Below, piece after piece: positions 59,328 through 64,000 of a DNA stretch of 64,000 bases (position 1 is the stretch's first letter; each line of letters begins with the position of its first letter). A program made the position numbers and the translations under genes. The notes beneath the pieces were generated by a model. That model was not told the origin of the DNA, made no database searches, and saw only the letters and a list, made by a program, of their open reading frames with translations. The stretch comes from Basidiobolus meristosporus CBS 931.73 (Eukaryota; Basidiobolomycota; Basidiobolomycetes; Basidiobolales; Basidiobolaceae), in the NCBI GenBank assembly GCA_002104905.1, contig MCFE01000045.1, positions 124,001 through 188,000 of the forward strand. Direction: 5' to 3'.

Positions 59328-59409
59328 GGTGAGATGGCCGAGTGGTCTAAGGCGCTGCGTTCAGGTCGCAGTCTCTTCGGAGGCGTGGGTTCGAACCCCA
59401 CTCTCATCA
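59328..59409 (+). tRNA. tRNA-Leu (anticodon CAG)
   Basis: An 82-nt cloverleaf with a GGTGAGA / TCTCATC acceptor stem (one G-U pair), a D-arm in GGCCGAGTGGTCTAAGGC, an anticodon stem CTGCG/CGCAG around loop TTCAGGT giving CAG, the long variable arm typical of leucine tRNAs, the T-arm GTGGGTTCGAACCCCAC, and discriminator A. No intron. A T-rich run follows at once (59411-59418) and should end RNA polymerase III transcription. Confidence 0.95.
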
Positions 59410-59410
59410 A

Positions 59411-59418
59411 TTTATTTT
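59411..59418 (+). terminator. Pol III terminator-like T run after tRNA-Leu
   Basis: TTTATTTT lies one base after the tRNA. The final TTTT is a minimal RNA polymerase III termination signal. Confidence 0.6.
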
Positions 59419-60705
59419 ACTGCCTCATCCATAGGTTCCCTTTCTGGTTGATTAGTACCATTGCGATACCCCCAATATGATTTTTACAACCTGAAGAAAT
59501 ATGGAGACTTTCGTACCTTGTATGAGTAATTTAACATTGAGTACTATCCAAGATTAAGTATTTGAAGGTTGAAGAACTAACATTGTGCTTCTCTGAACCA
59601 AAATAATCCTAGTCAGATTATAATGAACTACTGGTCAAATTGTACAATGTGAATAATCTAGACTTTGTAGTGTTTTTCGCAACAAATTTCCATTTGAATC
59701 AATCCATGATTTAATATCAAAATAGAGGGCGCATGTCCTCAATAGGATTTCTTAACATCCTAAAGCTCAGACCACTCGGGTTTAGTTGATCACTCAGAAT
59801 TTAGAGAATACGTGTTTAATATGGACTAATCAAAATAGGGTTACTAATCACATGGAACCACTTGCAGTTGTTTAAATTAGATAATGTATTCTCAAGTCAG
59901 CAGACGATACAGACCCGGGTTGCAATCCGAGTGTACCTGGGTTCTTTTAATCATTAGTAAGTAATGAGTCCCGTTTGCATCATAAAGAAAACTATATGTT
60001 ATTTATAAAATAACAGGTAAAAGTTTCCTACTGAGAATTGATCTTCCCCTAATTAATCCTCATCATTATAAATCCAGATCAGGAATCCGGTATATTATGG
60101 GATTGCTTGGACTCACAGATATCTTTTCGTCAATTTGATAAATATCAAGTCCAATTTGGAAGTTCACATATATTTAGATTCAGGATACTACGCATCAATT
60201 CTCGTGGTTTGAACCTCATCATTGCAGTGCTTAATGGGTGTTCCAAAGAGAGAGAGATTGTTCCGAATTGTTTTAATCTTTTTCGTTTGAAAGATTCAGT
60301 ATTGATTTAAATATCGCAAGGTTGAAAATAATCATGTTGAGGTTATTCTCCTTAACTACACCAATCGTCAAAACTGACCCTGAGTCATTGACCAACCAAG
60401 CTTGGAATATCTAGGGTTTGCTTATTTCTAATCTAATGTAATGAATTTCTGCTTGCCGGATCATCTATGTTAGGTTCAAATCAGAGCTAGCTTGATAAGC
60501 GCCAGTTAATGCAACAATGGTACGAGTGCTATAGAAACGGAACGCGCCATTGTAGTAATGATCCATTTACAATGGAGTTGTGTGATTATTCTTATCATCC
60601 ATCCACTGGGCGATGAATTAATTAATAGCCGGAGTTGGAAAAAATAATACCAGTGCTGAGATGAAATTTATTGGGCAACCAGTGTAGGCATACGTGATAA
60701 ATCAG
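59419..60705. other. Intergenic region
   Basis: About 1.3 kb, AT-rich, with only short ORFs. A T-arm-like string near 59915-59935 looks like part of a tRNA, but no cloverleaf can be built around it. No gene is supported. Confidence 0.5.
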
Positions 60706-61611
60706 TTATAATCGTTTGGCAATAACGATGGAATTCACCACTTCATTATATGGATGAACGACAAGGACAGGCTCGAAACCTGTCAACATCTCTGTTTCAA
60801 TTTCCGGGTACAATAGGGTCCTGAGGCTGTGAGCACTTCGAAGAACCAAGTAAGAGCCGGGTCTCATGGCTCTCCATAGCTGTTTGGTGATTTCTTGTTT
60901 TTCGGCTTGAGCAAGTCCTACCAGTGCAGCCAGATATACAATATCATGACACTTCAGGTCTTGTATCTTACCAACATCCTGATGATGAAAGATCAGGTTG
61001 CTTTGGACATCTGGCAATTGTTCTACAAGCGCCGCACTTACGGTCAGCGCCTCCAAATCAATATCATAGTTATCAATGACGAAGGAAGTCACCTCCGAGC
61101 TTCCAATCTGGGTCAATAGTTCTCTTGCCAAACAAATCGAAGTTAACGGAAGTGGTCCCGAGCCCAAAAACGCAATCTTTTCGGGAGATTGATGTAAAAC
61201 GGAACGGATGGCATTGAGTTCCATCTTCGCCAGGGAAACATAATTTTGATAATACGGAAAACGCAGTAGCTCCAACGCGGCTTCTTCGGGCTTCTTGACA
61301 ATGTGGGCAGCCCATGTTGCCTCCAACCGGAACTCACCGATGGCACAGAGCTGTCGAAAGTGCTCAGTAATCGCTATGATCTGCCTATCACGGAGAATGG
61401 CCTCCAGATCATAGCGCGGTAGTGTTTTTATGCAAATACTAACCAGCTCACTGAAGGCGGCGTTAATTTCGGGGCAAGGATCCAAAGCGGATGCTTTGGC
61501 CAATGTTTGATATATGCTGTAAATCCGATTCCTGGTTTCCTTTGCTCTTACGAATCCGTTTTGTGCACAAAAATCTGAGGGCTCAGTAGGAACAATGGAG
61601 TGGCTTAGCAT
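60706..61611 (-). CDS. Nicotianamine synthase
   Basis: The enzyme joins three aminocarboxypropyl units from S-adenosylmethionine to make nicotianamine, a chelator of Zn, Fe, Cu and Ni. The gene is intronless, with 301 residues, close to the plant length of about 320. Family marks are clear in order. AFLGSGPLPLTS (147-158) and DNYDIDLEAL (180-189) form the SAM site. LIFHHQDVG (206-214), DIVYLAALVG (223-232) and LVLRSAHSLRTLLYPE (255-270) follow. The N-terminal helical part has FSELVSICIKTLP. The start at 61611 (MLSHSIVPTE) is the only good ATG. It is divergent from a ZIF-like transporter and shares its promoter. Lack of introns in an intron-rich neighbourhood could mean a past retrocopy or transfer, but this is only a hint. 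Confidence 0.9.
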   Translation of the reverse strand: MLSHSIVPTEPSDFCAQNGFVRAKETRNRIYSIYQTLAKASALDPCPEINAAFSELVSICIKTLPRYDLEAILRDRQIIAITEHFRQLCAIGEFRLEATWAAHIVKKPEEAALELLRFPYYQNYVSLAKMELNAIRSVLHQSPEKIAFLGSGPLPLTSICLARELLTQIGSSEVTSFVIDNYDIDLEALTVSAALVEQLPDVQSNLIFHHQDVGKIQDLKCHDIVYLAALVGLAQAEKQEITKQLWRAMRPGSYLVLRSAHSLRTLLYPEIETEMLTGFEPVLVVHPYNEVVNSIVIAKRL

Positions 61612-61921
61612 GTCGAGAGAAGATTGGATAGTATGTAATCTGTGGGCATATCGAGTAGAAGATAGCCTTTATATACTGCAAAAAATGTTATGGCAAAGCT
61701 CTGCTGCATCTTTGACAATCAAATGGGGTTATTCAACGTAGAAACCCCATTACTTCTCTTGCTGCACCATCTACCTCCCACCAATATGACTAATTCTTGT
61801 TATCCGAGTCTTGGCCAATAATTTTGAACATGGTTTGAGTACCCTATAGGGCATCAAACTAGACTAGTTTTGCACAACAAACACGATGATGACCGATAAG
61901 GTGCTCAGATAACAGTCGCAC

Positions 61922-61943
61922 TCTAACCTCTAGGGTACGCATC
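61922..61943 (+). promoter_or_regulatory. Promoter repeat copy 1
   Basis: Core ACCTCTAGGGT at 61926-61936 followed by ACGCATC. It lies 21 bp after the GATAAG at 61895-61900 and near a second GATAA at 61908-61912. Confidence 0.6.
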
Positions 61944-62066
61944 GAATCAAATGCTCCACAAAGTACCACAATGGTGGGATCGCCCGTATATTATCTAACT
62001 ATGGCCAACGTTACCTGAGTCATAATGTCATTATCCAAGAGATTGATGGCTGATAAGCTTAATCTT

Positions 62067-62088
62067 TCTAACCTCCAGGGTACGCATC
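62067..62088 (+). promoter_or_regulatory. Promoter repeat copy 2
   Basis: Core ACCTCCAGGGT at 62071-62081 followed by ACGCATC. It lies 9 bp after GATAAG (62052-62057) and about 140 bp before the transporter ATG. Confidence 0.6.
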
Positions 62089-62229
62089 AACTTTAACTCA
62101 ACCAAAGCCCCAGGAAATATTGCAACACAACAACCCCAGAATGTTGATGCTTCCGCAGTCCCTCATTTTGTTCACAAGTATTTAAGCCGTATTATTGAAG
62201 GATTTCCCAGGGCTTAAACCACCGTCAAT

Positions 62230-63934
62230 ATGTCACCCGAGAGAGATGATAGCATGAAGATAACGCCGCTCCCTACAAGACAACTGATTGTATTGTGCTT
62301 GGTAAGGCTTGCCGAACCAATCAACTATACTATTCTTTTTCCATTCATGTATAGGGTAAGTTGCATACTTGTGCCCATTCGGACTACTTTTCTAACCCTC
62401 GTAATGGATCAGATGGTTAAGTGGATGAAGGTAGGCGAAAGCGAGGAGGATGTAAGCTCATATGCGGGCCTGATAGCGGCGTCGTTTGCGATTGCCCAGT
62501 TTTTCAGTGGTACATGGGTGGTCTCTGACTCAGATATGTGCGGGCGGTGCTAACCTTGTGCTAAATATATTCAGGTATTCCTTGGGGCTGGTTGTCGGAT
62601 CGCATCGGAAGAAAGCCCGTGATTCTGATGGGCCTACTAGGAAGTACAGTTGGAATCATAATGTTTGGTTTAAGTCAGAGTTTTGCCATGGCTATAATCA
62701 GTCGCTCTTTGGCCGGGATACTCAACGGGAATATTGGTGTCATCAAATCATTGCTAGCCGAGATTACTGATAAATCTAATAGAGCGAAAGCTTTTTCATT
62801 GCTCCCACTAGTCTGGGGAGTGGGAAGTGTAGTTGGTCCCCTGCTAGGTGGTCTATTGTCAGAGCCAGCTACTCAATATCCGTCGGTATTCGGTAACAAT
62901 TCTGTGATGATCAAGTTTCCTTATCTTTTGCCTTGCTTGATTGGTTCCTGCATTAGCCTGGCAGGGTCCATCTTCGGTTTCTTTTTCCTAGAAGAAACAT
63001 TGAAAAGTAAAGTACAAGAGAAGAACCAAAAGAATGCGCAAGCAGGACCACATGCTTCCCAGGAAAAATCCTCACAGACAACTGGCGAATGTGAAAAAGG
63101 CTCAGAAATCATTGAGGTGGCAAATGCGAAATTGGATACTCACACCCCTGAATCTAAGCCATCGCTCAGATCCTCGCTTACCAAGCCTGTACATATAGTG
63201 GTGCTCTCGTATGTACTATTTTCCCTTCAAAATGTTACATGGGACGAGCTATACAACCTTTGGACTGCTGCTCCCATTGAACACTATGGGCTTGGATTAA
63301 GCCAGTCGAAGATCAGTATCACATTAGCTATAGTGGGCATTTTAACGCCAGTGGTACAGCTTATGATTTACCCACCGCTTCAGCGACGTTTTGGGGATCT
63401 ATCCTGTTACCGAGTTGTGCTATTTGTGTACATCCCATTTTATATATTGCAACCTTTTGTAGCGGATCTGGCTCGGCATGGTGAGCAGTTTAGAGACCAT
63501 AACACAAGTACTTACAGACTTGTCCAAGTGGGTGTCTGGGCAGGGGTTGGGCTCTGCCTTATTACCAAAGTAATTTGCTCACCCATCTGCTTTACTGCTA
63601 CATCGATATTGCTTACAGATGTCTGTGAGAATAACGAGGTTTTAGGAACAGTGAATGGGTAAATAGTCCTACTAATCATTTACACCTGAATTTACACCTG
63701 AATATATATATCCTGACAACTTATTGTAGATACTCGCAAGCCGTGGTTTCGCTTACGAGAGCGGCTGGGCCAGCCATGGGTGGCGCTTTACTTACCCTGT
63801 CAATCAAGTCTTCTCTACCCTTTCCATTAAATAGTCATTTAGTTTGGAATGTATTATCAGTCATTGCTATTATTACTTGGATTGAATCATTCTGGGTAAA
63901 GTCAGTTTTGAGTAAGAAGGATAATTCACATTGA
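62230..63934 (+). CDS. MFS transporter of the ZIF1/ZIFL (zinc-induced facilitator-like) type
   Basis: A multi-pass major facilitator of about 500 residues in four exons; introns fall at about 62356-62411 (phase 0), 62512-62575 (phase 1) and 63661-63729 (phase 2). The N-terminus PLPTRQLIVLCLVRLAEPIN is the ZIFL signature opening of the first helix. Loop 2-3 has GWLSDRIGRKPV, the MFS G-x-x-x-D-R-x-G-R-K motif; LLPLVWGVGSVVGPLLGG is the fifth helix antiporter-type motif. A hydrophilic central loop of about 80 residues separates six plus six helices. In Arabidopsis ZIF1 moves nicotianamine into the vacuole and gives zinc tolerance. The synthase next door makes a nicotianamine or metal-complex substrate likely here. 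The membrane location cannot be read from sequence. Confidence 0.85.
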
Positions 63935-64000
63935 AATAAAACCCACGTATTAAGAGACATAATTTGCACTGAAATATGTTACACGGAGCATAAAATGAGA
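63935..64000. other. 3' flank of the MFS gene, window end
   Basis: 66 bp after the stop codon, AT-rich; no gene. Confidence 0.5.

Larger units (their letters stand above)
61612..62229. promoter_or_regulatory. Divergent promoter with repeated metal-element-like motif
   Basis: A 618-bp region between the start codons of nicotianamine synthase and the MFS transporter. A 22-bp sequence at 61922-61943 recurs at 62067-62088 with one mismatch. Its core ACCTCYAGGGT differs from the Zap1 zinc-responsive element consensus ACCTTNAAGGT at two positions and is near-palindromic. A related palindrome, ACCCTATAGGGCATCAAA, lies at 61841-61858. GATAAG lies at 61895-61900 and 62052-62057, before each copy; fungal iron GATA factors bind such sites. 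Binding has not been shown. Confidence 0.65.

Noticed and set aside
59905-59945. A second tRNA-like sequence downstream of tRNA-Leu
   Set aside because: Only a T-arm-like string (GGGTTGCAATCC) is present; no acceptor, D-arm or anticodon stem pairs around it.
1-64000. CRISPR arrays, bacterial operons, prophage
   Set aside because: No regularly spaced repeats and no bacterial ribosome-binding pattern; intron-rich eukaryotic genes throughout.

Overview
This window is nuclear DNA of a fungus. Genes carry many short GT-AG introns (mostly about 45-70 nt, some with a TACTAAC-type branch site), intergenic gaps are short, and the gene set is fungal: an Sts1/Cut8 proteasome tether, a Chs4/Skt5-like chitin-synthase activator with a CAAX box, an Mtf2-like mitochondrial protein, a class V myosin and an ENA-type P-ATPase remnant. 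An ANKRD40-type ankyrin protein and a nicotianamine synthase beside a ZIF-like transporter hint at a lineage outside the best-studied Dikarya. That placement is inference; no rRNA or other taxonomic marker is present.

Layout. Bases 1-5.3 kb are a decayed transposon island: a Tnp2/CACTA-type transposase on the minus strand, a duplicated unknown coding-like segment, and a MITE-like inverted-repeat element. From 6.6 to 17.5 kb lie myosin V (+), ALG8 (-), a PH-domain protein (-) and a pyrimidine 5'-nucleotidase-like HAD enzyme (-). From 17.9 to 22.3 kb lie an unrecognised multi-exon gene, an F-box protein, a membrane-anchored glutaminyl cyclase and a frameshifted Mtf2-like gene, all on +. From 22.8 to 34.5 kb come a coiled-coil protein, the splicing factors SDE2 (-) and PRP31 (+) head to head, an expansin-like secreted protein, a Ras-GEF, STS1, a small unknown gene and a tandem CCCH zinc-finger protein. 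MTR4 (+) and SMU1 (-) converge at 39.0-39.1 kb. A Chs4-like Sel1 protein, a two-domain gephyrin-like molybdenum cofactor enzyme, a large C2H2 factor, the ANKRD40-like gene and a divergent single-motor kinesin follow. A broken ENA-type ATPase occupies 55.8-58.4 kb and a tRNA-Leu(CAG) lies at 59.3 kb.

The right end holds the most interesting unit. An intronless nicotianamine synthase (-) and a ZIF1/ZIFL-like MFS transporter (+) are transcribed divergently from a 618-bp promoter. That promoter contains a 22-bp motif repeated almost exactly, each copy preceded by GATAAG, with an 11-bp core that resembles a zinc-responsive element. In plants ZIF1 moves nicotianamine into the vacuole, so this pair looks like a compact metal-chelator synthesis and transport module.

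Otherwise the genes are mostly housekeeping. RNA processing (SDE2, PRP31, SMU1, MTR4, CCCH protein) and polarised growth or wall synthesis (myosin V, Chs4-like, Ras-GEF) are the recurrent themes. All splice structures were inferred by eye from splice signals and reading frame and have no transcript support.
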